A stretch of 64,000 nt of DNA, from the NCBI GenBank assembly GCA_021397835.1, contig JAJFZO010000747.1:1366501-1430500 (forward strand), given 5' to 3'. Positions 15,824 through 27,500 of the stretch are shown here, in pieces. The stretch is from Moringa oleifera (Eukaryota > Streptophyta > Magnoliopsida > Brassicales > Moringaceae). The first letter of the stretch is position 1. Each line of letters opens with the position of its first letter. The position numbers were made by a program, and so were the translations under genes. The notes under the pieces were generated by a model. That model saw only the letters and a program-made list of their open reading frames with translations, was not told where the DNA came from and did not search any database.

Positions 15824-16420
15824 ATGGAGCAAGCAGGCCACTGGATGCAGACAAGCAGAGAAAACAGCTGCAGGTCTGGCCTTGTTGCAGTGACTAGTTC
15901 ATGGGGAAAGGAGGCCTTTGCAGAAGATGCAGCTGGGCTTTTCGGTGCCTTTATGTGGTCTCCAAGATCATCCTATTGCAGCTTCTGTGGAAGAGAATTC
16001 AGCTCTCCTCAAGCTCTAGGTGGGCACATGAATGCACACCGAAGGGACAGAGCTAGGCTTAAGCAGCTTCCCAAGCCCCAAAAGGTGAATCTCCAACAAC
16101 AACAAAAGAAGACCCTTCTTTCACCTCAACCTGGTTCTGCCTCTGTTTCCCGTAGATTTTTTAGAACCTCAGATTCAGAGATTGAAGGAGATGGAAAAGC
16201 GCAAAAATCAAGTTCCTATGATGTTAATGATGATGATATTATTCAATCTATTCTGTCCATTAGATTGGATCTGGTTGTTGGTCAAGAAAAAGAGGCAGAA
16301 CTTAGCTGCAAGAGAAGAAGATTTAATGAGCAGTCACAGACCAGGCATGATACCATTCTCTGCTCAGCTGCAAAGAAGGACATAGATCTTGAGCTTAGGC
16401 TTGGTTATCAGCCAAACTGA
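15824..16420 (+). CDS. Single C2H2 (QALGGH) zinc-finger protein with EAR motif, SUPERMAN/TAC1 family
   Basis: Intronless 198-residue nuclear transcription factor of the plant Q-type zinc-finger family. One finger is visible at residues 52-72 (Cys52, Cys55, His68, His72) with the plant signature QALGGH at 63-68. A basic HRRDRARLK tail follows, as in SUPERMAN-like proteins, where it extends the DNA-binding surface. The C terminus ends in DLELRLG (188-194), an LxLxL EAR repression motif that recruits TOPLESS-type corepressors in known family members. The middle is Ser/Gln-rich with an acidic patch and a KRRR cluster. The start is the first in-frame ATG (MEQAGHW); the frame is open a little further upstream but without an ATG. 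It is probably a repressor of organ or cell-proliferation programmes; target genes are unknown. Confidence 0.85.
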   Translation: MEQAGHWMQTSRENSCRSGLVAVTSSWGKEAFAEDAAGLFGAFMWSPRSSYCSFCGREFSSPQALGGHMNAHRRDRARLKQLPKPQKVNLQQQQKKTLLSPQPGSASVSRRFFRTSDSEIEGDGKAQKSSSYDVNDDDIIQSILSIRLDLVVGQEKEAELSCKRRRFNEQSQTRHDTILCSAAKKDIDLELRLGYQPN

Positions 16421-18696
16421 AGGGAAGATGTAACTATTGTTCTTGAATCTGCTACTCCTTAAGACTTAATCTCAATATCTTAGATAGTCTTCTTTGTAAA
16501 CTAAGATCTAAAACTCACTGATAATGCAACATATAAGCTAGAAGCGTTGGCTGCATCCTAGGAAATTTCATCATGAGGTTCAACAAGTGAAACTTAATCC
16601 ATATCTTCTTCGTCTTTTCTTTGCTTCACATGGACTATTAGGAGAGTTCCAAGTAGATGAATTGAAAGAACAGTAAAACATGTTTCTGGGTTCTTAACAA
16701 TACATTCAGCATGTATCTGAGGCCAATGCCTCTCTTCCAATGAATGACACTGCAATTCTGAAGTCAATGATCCCTTTTCAGTTCAAAGAAAGTATAAGTT
16801 AATTCGTAACTTAATGTTAAATTAAGGAGTTGGATGTTAATTACCAAGGGAAAGGGGTGAAACACCTCTTAGGGTGCAATGCTAGTGGAAGAGACTGCAA
16901 AGAAAATGGTTTTAACCCTCAAAAGTTCAAGATTTAGGCAATTTAATAACATAGAAAGTTGGTTTGGATGGCTATATGCCATTGAAAAATGTGCTTCTTC
17001 TCTGTAGTCGATTCATCAAATAATGTACTGAAGCTAAGAACATGAGTTCATCAACTTATGAATTCAACAATCATTCTAGCAATAAAACAACGACAAGCCT
17101 ATGGAAGACATCAGCAATATTGCATGCAAGCAACTGCAACTACAGAAGTAAACCCTACCATTAAGCACACTCATCTTGAAACATATTAACTAAACTTTCT
17201 AGACACTAAGACCTAATCTCCCATGACCAGAGAATGATGTTTACAGCATACCCTTTAAAGGAAAATACGAGATTAGATGAGCAGGAAGCCCTGAATTGAA
17301 GGTCAGACAGGCTGCATAAGCAATTCACAAGTTGGACAAAATGACTATAGTATTGGCAATATCATCTATGTGCATGGTTTCTTTGAAGGTGACAAAGATT
17401 ATTATATACCATGGGATGAGTGTAAGGGAGCTAGCTGAATCAATGACAATGTTTCAAGCACTCCATGTGGCCAAAATCTACAGCCTTGACGGTGTCTGCT
17501 TGCATATTATGGGACAAATTTTCAATTTTATGTAGTCATTTTCTATGTTGCACGTGCTATATGACATTTTTGCTTAACTGTAAGTCTTGACCAATCATGT
17601 ATCTGTACAAAGCATTGCTCTGATCGCAGAAATAGGCAGTGCAGAACTTTTCATGTCATTGTGAAGAAAGGATTAGGATTCTAATTAAACTTGTCTGTAT
17701 CTTGTAAGACAGTTTAAACCAATGAACCTATAGAGATTTAGTGTTGTGTGGATGCAACATCCTACCTTGTACTCTAACAAGAGAACAAGATCATCTTTAG
17801 CTTGGAAAAGAATGTGTTAGCAAGATGTCTTATCTGCTACAAAGAAGACCTATTCTTCTACTTTACAATATAGTTAGACAAGAATAATATTTCGATTTGA
17901 ATTTTGAATTCAGATTTTAAGATATCTAGATAGTTATAATTTTGGATCTAGTTGTTTATGTTTTTTATAAATAGAACTTTTATCAATGTAACAAAATAAG
18001 TCTTTGCAAGTCATTCAAAGCAATTTAAAGTTTTAAAAATTATATCTCTTATTCTTTCTCTTTTTTCAAAAACCCAACAAATTCTTACCAAAAAAAAAAA
18101 AAAAAAACCAACAATATGAAACCATTATCAAAGTTCGTCCTCCTAAGAAAAGATGAAATAAACTACTTCCATGAAGTTTCTAAGAACATTAGTTCCTTCC
18201 TTTCCATGCTCCTTTCTTGTGAAGTTGTTTAACTATGATGAATGAAATGGTTACATGTATTTCTTCCCTAGGTAAGAAAAATAGAAGGAAAGAAAGAGAA
18301 ACATGAAACCTTATAACACCAGACAGAAGTGAGAGGAGAAAGCATTAGAAAATTGAGGATCTTTTCTCATATGTAATCATATGACTGTTCTTTCAGATGA
18401 AAAATTTTGAAAGTGGAAAGTAAAATAAAAAGGGCTGTGACTATGTTTTTTTTTATATATAAACTAAGATCAATCTTTCTTATTGCTTTATTCTTTCAAA
18501 TTTATGACCTCTATTTGCAAGCCAAGATTTGTCCTTTGTTAGAATCGATATTTTGTCTGAATTCATGAAGTTACAGATCATTTGCCTTCAAGAAGCAGCA
18601 GGCCTTCCTCTCCATCAATAAGAACCCATCTTCACCACCGGCCAGTTGACCATTCTCTCTCCGTGATCTTCCTCTTCTCTGTTGGATTGCTTGGCA
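16421..18696. other. Intergenic region between the two zinc-finger genes
   Basis: About 2.3 kb without a supported gene. It includes the 3' UTR of the first zinc-finger gene and, near the right edge, the pyrimidine-rich leader of the second. At about 17815-18112 there is AT-rich sequence with words reminiscent of a long terminal repeat (starts TGTTAG, ends CCAACA after a poly-A run), but no target duplication was found. Poly-A run at about 18092-18108. Confidence 0.45.
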
Positions 18697-19182
18697 ATGA
18701 AGACTGATCAATCTACAGAAGAAAATCCAGACCAGGTGACCTCAGATGAACAAGGTGCAAGCCAAGTTAGATCCTACGGGTGCACATTTTGCAAGAGAGG
18801 CTTTACCAATGCACAGGCCCTGGGTGGCCACATGAACATTCACCGCAAAGACAAAGCTAAGCTCAAACAATCATCAAATGAATCTCAGCAATCTCTTGAC
18901 AACCCAAAGACTGCCTCCAGGTATCATCCATTGAATGAATCCAACTCTAGTGAAGAAAGAAGTACAATTCAGTGGCCTTCGGTTCTTGGCAACGAGGATG
19001 AATCCAAGAAGGACAAAACCCATGTTGAAGAGATCTGGCAACTGCCTTTGTTTGTGGAAAAACCAACAGGTAAAGATGAAAAGCTTAGCCAGTCACCAGT
19101 GTCTGAGTTGGATCTTGAGCTTAGACTGGGGCCTGAGCCTCAGGAGCCATCAGCACAGACAAGTACCAGGAAGTTCTTTTGA
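18697..19182 (+). CDS. Single C2H2 (QALGGH) zinc-finger protein with EAR motif, TAC1-like
   Basis: Intronless 161-residue protein. The finger lies at residues 29-49 (Cys29, Cys32, His45, His49) with QALGGH at 40-45, followed by [10 protein letters not shown]. This pattern resembles Arabidopsis TELOMERASE ACTIVATOR1 (TAC1) and SUPERMAN relatives. The C-terminal [12 protein letters not shown] (LxLxL at 140-144) is an EAR-type motif. Between the two lies a hydrophilic Ser/Lys/Glu-rich stretch typical of the family. The chosen start is the first in-frame ATG (MKTDQ). It lies 2.3 kb downstream of a related gene on the same strand, but the two proteins share little outside the finger and EAR box. 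They are at best an old duplicate pair. Role inferred: nuclear transcription regulator. Confidence 0.85.
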   Translation: MKTDQSTEENPDQVTSDEQGASQVRSYGCTFCKRGFTNAQALGGHMNIHRKDKAKLKQSSNESQQSLDNPKTASRYHPLNESNSSEERSTIQWPSVLGNEDESKKDKTHVEEIWQLPLFVEKPTGKDEKLSQSPVSELDLELRLGPEPQEPSAQTSTRKFF

Positions 19183-19608
19183 ACCTGAATATAATGGTTC
19201 ATCCCTGTTTCTCTTCTTTTGTTTTCCTACTTTTCAGACATGTATGAACGATACCCATTTAGAAAGCAGCAAATGTTCAAACTTTCACAAGTTCTTCAGA
19301 TATTTCTTTGTTGATGTCCAAACTTTTCAGTTCATCTTCTTTATGAAAGAGTTCCCACCTTTTAGTGACAAAAGCAAAGAGCCTCCTTGCTCTCTTTATC
19401 TTTCCTTATTTGATGGTTGAAACTATTCAAACATCACAGATGATCAAAGTCCAATTTCATATTTAGATAAAGAAAATTTATTGGAAGGCTTAAGCCAAAA
19501 ATATTCTGCTCTGATTCGTTGCACCAATCTTCCATGACAACAATATAAATACAGAAACACTTGAACTAAAATAGACAATGACATTAGACATAGGTTGTTA
19601 TGTATCAT
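19183..19608. other. Convergent 3' region
   Basis: Short spacer between the 3' end of the plus-strand zinc-finger gene and the 3' end of the minus-strand pTAC16 gene. It presumably holds both 3' UTRs. No other feature seen. Confidence 0.6.
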
Positions 19609-22091
19609 TTACTCATCATCAACGTACAGAGTTTCTTGCTGAAACAGACCACCAAACAACTTCCTTGTTTCTGTCTTTGATTCTGTCTGGGTCTCCTTTG
19701 CCTTTGACTCTCCCTTAGGTTTCCGGACAGGGAGTTTTGGGGTTGATTGTTTGACAACAGCTTTCTTGGGCAGCAGTGTCCTTGCTTTTGCCTGTCCCCT
19801 GACAGTTGCGATCTGCACTTTCGGATTTTGAAGAGGCTTTTGAACAGCAGTAGCAAACTGGGAACTGAGCTTCTCCCAGGAGACTCCTGAACCAATGTCT
19901 TTTGCTTTACCCAATAAGTTCTCCACGGAAGCTCCTGCAGCATCTGCCTTCTCTTGGGCTTCTTCAGCTAGAATAGCAGCTTTAACTTCTTTCTCCGAAA
20001 GCTTTTGCACCTCTTCTTCAAGCTTCTTGGCTGCCTCAGCAGCTTCACGAGCTTTCTCAGCAGCTAATCTTGCCTCTTCCTCAGCTTTTTCCTTCGCGAT
20101 AGCTTCTGCATAAGCTGCTCTTCTTCCATCCTCAGGAATGGCACTAAGAGCAGGCAACAATTTGACCTTTTCCCCTCATAAGTGCAAAAACTTAAAATGC
20201 ATATATTTATGAGAAAATGAAGTACTCCAGCTTACCTGAAAAGCTCATCTACAGGCCTCAAGGGAGCTGATGGATCAGTGAAAACTTCCACGACCTAATC
20301 AAGAATAAGTAGATTGTTCAATCAACTATCCGGGAAAAACCAATTAACAAGTCCTTTCAGTACCCTGTTAATCATGTAAGATTGCAAGCAAGTTGCATAG
20401 ACATTGCATTGTTCCACAAAAAATTGTCTCTTCTACATGATAGCCTCTGCTTTAATGTGGCCTTTGCCTTTCCATTGAAAGCCACAATCAAATTATAGAT
20501 TTCTAGTTCACAAACAGGCATTTTTGTCCTGTGTCTTTCAAAAACACATATTTGTGAACCCAATCAGCTTGAATGATTCCAGTCTTGAAAGAAGTTGTAC
20601 CTTATTCTCTGCCACAGCTGTGTTCGAGAAAATATCTGCCACCACCGATGCTATCTTGGACTTTGCTACCTGAAATAATTCATAAACAAAGTAAACACAA
20701 ACGAAAAAGTGCAGAAGACTTGCGTTCTAGAGAAGGATAGAATGCAAAAGATCTCGCATACATTACATTACTTTGTAGTCGTTTTCACCAGTGGCATGTT
20801 GTTCAGCTGACACAACGACATTATAGGAGCTCTCAGGTGAAAAATCTTCGGTCAAACTAGTCTTTATGAATGTGTAGCTAACATCTCTCTTGATCACTTC
20901 TTGCAAGAACTCGGCAATTGTCAATGGCTGAGATTTTGAGAAGAGGTTGTTAAAGAAAGAGGTGATGCCATCCAGCACATTGTAAGTTGATGCACCCACA
21001 TTGCCATCGTAAATTATAGCAACATGGCTGACCCCAGCTAGCTGAGCTGCTTGGATGACTTGTAAGGCATCTGATGTTGAGACCTCCATGGAAGGACCAT
21101 TTTCTGCAGGACCAACGGTGACTACAACTTTGCTTGCATTCCCAATTGCTTTGGCAATTGATTCCACATCTTCAAAGGTGGATTGAACAGCATTCAGCCG
21201 CTTTGATTCTTCATTAGATATGATCTGCAATGATGATAAAATATGTAAGAAAATTCATGAGACCACAAATTATAGCTTCCACTTTCTACTCAAGAAAATG
21301 GGATCACACTGATTCTCATTAGGCTATTGAGTGTAAAATTTGTACAAATTTCCCCTAGAACATGAATATTATGGTCTTTTATCCCTTGGAGGCCACTAAT
21401 TCTCCCATTCCCTTCCTGATTACATGAAGGAAATGCTGTTTGGTCTACCAAAAACATCCATAATCACAAGAGAATGTAGCAAATTAAACATGGTTCAATC
21501 AGATTGTATGGGCTGACGATTGAAGAAAGTCTTAATTCATGGAACTCTTTATCTCAATTGGAATTAGAAACCAGAGAACATGTTATTAGCCAATCACCAG
21601 CCAACAGAGATCACAAGTCACAGAACGAAACCCATATTGGTTGAGTCTGAAAAACTGACCTTATAATCGGCTGCAAGACGAGCCAACTCCTGTGCAGCAC
21701 CAAGCTCCGGCACGCCAGCCCTAACACTGAATCCTTCCCGCAACAATGTCTGCGCAATGCGAATCCCAGCCTGCCCCGTAGCGCCGGCAACAAACACAGT
21801 ACCAGGGTCCTTCCTTCTCGGGTTACCAAACGACAAACCAGAAGAAGGGTCAGTCACAACTGGGATCAACGACTTGATATCAGGCACCTTACCGAAGTTG
21901 ATTCGAAAAGGATTCGAATTGCCCGAGTCATCGGCTGGGGTTTCTTCCGACAAAGAGTCATCCTTCCGCCTCCCCAGCTGAAATGGCGTGAAAGGTCCGG
22001 CCCTTTTAGCAAACACAGTAAATCTTGGGTTCTTGAAGGTCAGCCGAGAATGAGGAGTGGTTGTTAACGGAAATGACTTGGAAGTAGCCAT
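19609..22091 (-). CDS. PTAC16: Plastid transcriptionally active chromosome protein 16 (pTAC16)
   Basis: Chloroplast protein found in plastid nucleoid and thylakoid fractions. It has an NAD(P)-binding Rossmann-like domain but no proven catalytic activity. Minus-strand exons 22091-21660, 21224-20772, 20669-20601, 20294-20236 and 20143-19609 give 515 residues, close to the Arabidopsis protein. The N terminus is Ser/Thr/Arg-rich without acidic residues, a plastid transit peptide. The nucleotide-binding loop is VFVAGATGQAG. Exon 5 encodes an Ala/Glu/Lys-rich coiled-coil (EEEARLAAEKAREAAEAAKK), then a basic tail ending FGGLFQQETLYVDDE, a conserved pTAC16 terminus. The exon 5 acceptor at 20144-20145 was preferred because it restores the conserved DELFSAIPEDGRR junction and the frame; an earlier AG does not. 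Upstream of the start lies about 2.4 kb without a gene. Confidence 0.9.
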
Positions 22092-24532
22092 GGAGAGACT
22101 GATGAAGAGAGCTAACCAACCCTCTGTTTCAATTCAAACGGTTTTTGTGCGCATGTCCATGGTTGCATGTGATGAATCGGACTGGGACAGGCATTGATTT
22201 GAAGATTATCCAGATGGGTAGGTAGTTGGTAGCTAGCCAATGGGATTCAGCCACGTGGTCAGAGTTTTATCTAGTAAGAAAAACTGGTAACCGCAGGCTC
22301 CCAACATCTTGGTGTATACCTCACAAGGCTTCGGCTTGTTAAGTCGATCCACTCTGTCACCACAAACTCTGATAGCTATGGCCCACGTGAGCCAATCACC
22401 AAGTCAAGCTTCCTTCAAATTATCGTAACACCTTATAATTTTAATGATATTAATGATATTGATTTCTTAAATAATTGCCTTAGTAAATAATGTTTGATTT
22501 CTGATATAACTAAATCTGTTTTATCTTATCGAAAATACACGAAACATATTGATTACATAAATCCCATGCTTTTAAATTTATTCTCAATACCATATCCAAC
22601 TAAACAGCACATAACATAGCTTTTTATCAGTGTCCCCATTGACATAATCATGTTCTCCAGAGTTAAACTAGCTTTTCAACTACAGAACAAAGTAATTAAT
22701 TGCAATGTTTTGGCTTCCCAAACTGAAAAACTTTAAACAGAGTTTGTTCCAAAATGATGGAGAAAATCACCAGCAGAATATTGAGAAACTTTAAACAAGC
22801 TTTTCCTAATTCCACTTAATCATCTAGGAGAGAAGGTTCAGCTCAGGGGAGAGAGCTCTTGCAGATTCGGATCCACGGGTTTTCACGAGATTTTCCACAT
22901 AAAGATACAAATTAATTAATGTTATCGAGAAGATGATGCAAGAATAATATAAAACGAAATGCTAAATCTGACTGACACATATGTTAATTTCCTGCAAAGA
23001 ATGAAGATAACAAAGAAGAGGGCAATCTCAATTACCACCTGTTCTGCGGTTCCAAGATTCCGAATAGTTTCCCTATTCTCTTAACTAGTACCCATTCAAA
23101 ACATGGAAGATCATCTGATCTGAACCTAGACACTTCTTAATTGCCATATTGACTAATAGCCCTCAACCGATTTATGCAACAGCGATACAGACAAACAAAA
23201 GTTGAACATGATCACAGAACATGCATCCAATACAGAACTAAACCAAAAAAAATGACGTATCTTTAATATCACAATGAAGAATGAACAGCATAATTCCAAG
23301 TACTTCCCTCAGTTTATTGTACTGACCATGTTGGGCTAAAAAGCATGAGGAACGCCAACATAAAGGAAAGTAAAAAGCTTAGTGCAGCAGACAATTCCGA
23401 AACCAACTCCCATGAACTTATCTCAAAAGATAATGTAACAGCAAGAGGAATGAATAGATCATAATACATATTGGTGGCCGCAACAGAAAGTTAAGATATA
23501 CTTTTAGAAGACTATTTTTCCTATCAAAATCAAGATAAAGAACTTAGCATAAGCAACAATGCCACTAGCAGCTGATTCAAAAGGATAATGGTTGCGCAAC
23601 TTATATGTAATACAAAGCTAATCATTGTATATACATACATGATGACGCATATGTGTAAACTTTACAGCTGATATCTACATCAGGACAGGATGGGCCCGAG
23701 AACTACAGCACCTTTGAGAAGTTAGAAAACAAAGTCCCAGGAACAACTCTCAAGCTGCCAACCATCAGAGGTTAAAGCAAAATACAGTGAGAAACCAGCT
23801 GGCAGAAACTTGCAAGAGGAACCACCTACACGCATAGACACTGAGTTCTTCTAAATGAACCCAAAAACGAAGCAAAACACTTCACCTGAGTTACGTTCAA
23901 ATTGTAGATCTGCAGTCTGCTCAACCAAGTCACCTAGTTGACAATAAATTCATCTAACAATTGACCACAAAGCCAATTTAGTATCAATCTCATACACATG
24001 AACAGAAAAGACCACTATATTTATATTTTGCCTATAACAAACAACAGTACATTTATTAACCCTATAGAACTTGTCTATGTCTAATAGCTGCATTAAGCAG
24101 ATACAAACTCAAACAGATTCAAAACATATGAAAACATCGAGGCAAGGGAGGGAGGGTACTGAAAACAGAAGAGAGAAATGACAAAGAAAGAGGAAGAGAG
24201 AAACAGAGGAGCACCACTAAGTCAATTATGCCTCCAGATTCATGTGACTAACAATCTCCGAAGAAACAACAAAATCAATTCCCAATGAAGGGAAGACAGT
24301 TATTACCAGAAGTCACGCAGGAAGGTCTGCATAAAGTTGCACTCAAGAGAATAGCTCAGGTAATCCTCATTTATCCATTTCAGCTGCCAGCAGTAAACAC
24401 AGACAACATTAAACAGTTTCCAATATAAGGAGGCTTCCAGTCAAAACATAAAATTCCTAGAAAATCCAAAAAAAATACTAAGACAATTAAGATGTTGAAA
24501 TAACAGTAAGTATTCCGGGACAAGCAAAAAAT
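22092..24532. other. Unassigned 2.4-kb interval between pTAC16 and the splicing-factor gene
   Basis: It holds the promoter and 5' UTR of pTAC16 (left, minus strand) and the 3' UTR of the SRRM1-like gene (right, minus strand). The part between about 22.8 and 24.3 kb is of ordinary composition, not strongly AT-rich, yet has no open frame longer than background on either strand. A long or spliced 3' UTR, a non-coding RNA, or plain intergenic DNA are all possible. Confidence 0.5.
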
Positions 24533-27500
24533 TTAATGACTAATGCCCTTCTTCGCTTTGAGTGACTCGAGAGCCTTATTCCGTAACTCGATCTCAAGCT
24601 TCTTTTGCTCAGACTCTGTCCCTTCATTATCACTCCGATGAGACTCACTCCTTGGCAAATGTTCACCATCTGAAGTATCAGAAGCATTTTGATTCTTCAT
24701 TTTCCTCTTCTCAGCACGCCGTTCTTCCCTTCTATGGCGTCGCTCCTCACGCCGCCGACGCCTCTCTTCCTTTCTCAACTTCTTTTCTTCCCTTTTCCTC
24801 CTCTTAGCTTCCTTTCTATCCTCCAGTTCAGAATCGTAACTGCAATCTTCATCTGAAGCCACTTCTTTCCTCTCAGATCTTTTATGCTTTCTCTTTTCCT
24901 TGTTCTTTGCTCTGTGCTTATCACTTTCCTCAGAGCCAGAATCAAAGTTATTGCCCCCATTATTATCGTCAACTTTTGATGCCTTAACTGGCTTGCGGCG
25001 CCAATCGGTATCCTTGACATTATCTTTATGAGAACGGTTCCTATCCTCAGAATTTTTACCTTCACCTGAGTCCTTATACAATGATGGAGATATCTGCTGA
25101 TCAGGAGTTTCATTTTGGGTACCCCTCCCAGAAGACTTCTCACTGTCAAGAATTCAGTTACAATATTAGACCTAAGAACCTGTTAGAATTGCTCAAGTGA
25201 GAAGTGTAAGAAGCATTGTAAAGAATAAGCATACCGCTTTCTTTCTAGGTCCTTTTTAGATTCCATGTGATCACGACGGTTTCGAGCCAATCTTTCAGGA
25301 GAGTGCTCTTCCTTGTAATAGAGTCTTCCAGAAAGATCCTTCTGCTTACTGGCAGTGGATGACTGCATAGATCTTCTCCCCGAAGACTTAGATTCATGAT
25401 CCTTATCCTCCCTGCAGATTAAATGTCGAGCACCATGAAAGAACACTAAGAAACTATTTAAATTCCACACACTAACCGAAGATAAGGAAAAACCGAGAAG
25501 AAGAAAGTCTTCAATTGGGAATCAAACCTGGCGCGACAGGTTTCTTTCTCTTCTTCACTTGTTTTTGGGCTGTCATGATAAGGTTTCTGTTCCCTTGATT
25601 TTCGAGGACTCCAACTACCATCTCCGATCATTCGCTCCCTTGTTTTCCTCACAGGACTCCGATGCGGACTAGACCTTTATAAAGAAGAAAATTTTTAAGC
25701 ATACATGTTAAACAAAATTTCGAGAAAACTATTACATCAAAAGATACTTATATGTAATTTAAGTATAATAACTACCTCTTATGCTGGTCACAAGCAGATC
25801 CTTTCCTAGCATGAGGTGGAGAGTCTAATGGAGATCGAGACCTATCTCGTGAAGGTGATGAAGCATACTTTTGATTGCGAAAGTCTTTTCGATCCTTGGA
25901 ATCTCCATGCGGTGACTTCAAAGAAGTTGAAGGTCGATGGGCCACAGGAGACAATTTCTCATGGGACCTGTAACATATACATACAACATATTTAAAATTG
26001 CAGCTCATCTGTGGGAATTCAGTCACAAAGTAGCTGGCAGAACGGATAAGATAATACCTTCTTTCTTCAGAAGATAGAACAGGTGATCCTCCATGGTCCT
26101 TTGGAGATTCCCTCCTGAGTGGTGAAAGCGACCTATGCCGTATAGGAGAAGGAGAACTAGAGTAATAAGGTGAAGGAGACCTACCTTTAGGAGTTCTAGA
26201 TCTCCTGCGTCCAGGCATAGGTGATTTGGACTGCATGGATGAAGATCGTTGATAGCGCCGCTGCATAGGAGACCGTGATATACGCTGCAAAGGAGATGGT
26301 GATCTGCGTTGCACAGGTGATGGTGATCTGCGTCGCATAGCCAGGGGAGATCTGCGTCGCACCGGCAAGGGAGATCTGCGTCGAACAGGCGAAGGGGATC
26401 TACCGCGTCGCACAGGCGAAGGGGATCTACCACGTCGCACTGGCGAAGGAGATCTACCCCGTCGAACAAATGAAGGAGATCTACCACGTCGTACTGGTGA
26501 TGGTGATATGTATCGTCGACCAGGTAATGGCGATCTATACCGCCGGACCGGTGACGGTGATCTATACTGTCGGACAGGTGATGGTGATCTACGACGCCGA
26601 AAAGGAGATGATCTATGACGTCGTACAGGTGTAAGTGATCTGCGTTGATAGGGAGAGCGCAACCTTCGCCGAACAGATGGTGATCTGCGGGGCGAACGTG
26701 ACCTAGATCTCAGCCTAGAATATGATGATCTCCGTCTTGAAGGGGAAATAGAGGCCCGTGGTGAATGCCTAGAATGAGGGGTAACAGATCGCCTTCTTGG
26801 GGAGCGATACATCCTATCAGAAGATATGGAGCGCCCTCCTAGTCCAGGCGACCTAGATACACTCCTGGACTTGTGTCTCATACTGCATAAACAAATGAAT
26901 CAAAAGCTGTAACTTGAAAGATCAAGAAACTCTAATGGCAAACATTCAAATAAAACATATTCCTTCTACTGTTAATATAGTCCAAAATATATTAAAATAA
27001 GATACTTTGAATAAACTCCTAGAATTAGAATATGACTTGCTAATTGACTGAGAATGTAAACCTCTGCGGAAGAAGCTAAGATCCATAAACATGCCAGATT
27101 TGTACATGCAACCCAACATAAGAATAAGCTTTGAAGAGTGCAGATAATTACCTAGGAGATGAAGAGGAACGATCTACTGAATGTGGAGATCTTGATACTC
27201 TGCATAAGGGTGGTATATCATTGGCTTTTCAAGAAAAGTAGTTATGAAAAACAATGAAATTCACTGATTCATATACTCTCCTCTAGGACACCACTTTCCA
27301 ACTACCCAAAACCTTATCACACTCATCCATAGCAGAAGCACACGAGATACTCATCAATGGACCAACAGCACCTGAACAATTTCTTGTGTCAGACACCCTG
27401 CCTCAACCAATTCCCAGAGACCCAAACCTGCCATTGCTGGCAAATTATAAAGGGGACATGAAAAAGACAAGGCTGAACTTTCCAAAGAAAAAATTAATGC

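Noticed and set aside
17815..18112. Possible solo LTR (TGTTAG ... CCAACA) between the zinc-finger genes
   Set aside because: No 5-base target duplication could be matched at the candidate ends and no second copy is in the window, so it is not listed as a mobile element.
20144..20166. Earlier splice acceptor for the last pTAC16 exon
   Set aside because: Joining there breaks the frame; the acceptor ending at 20144 restores frame and the conserved ELFSAIPEDGRR junction.
26023..26487. Long antisense open frame inside the SRRM1-like gene
   Set aside because: It is the alternate-phase reading of the tandem Arg-Ser repeats in exon 8; its Leu/Asp/His periodicity mirrors the repeat and it has no independent support.
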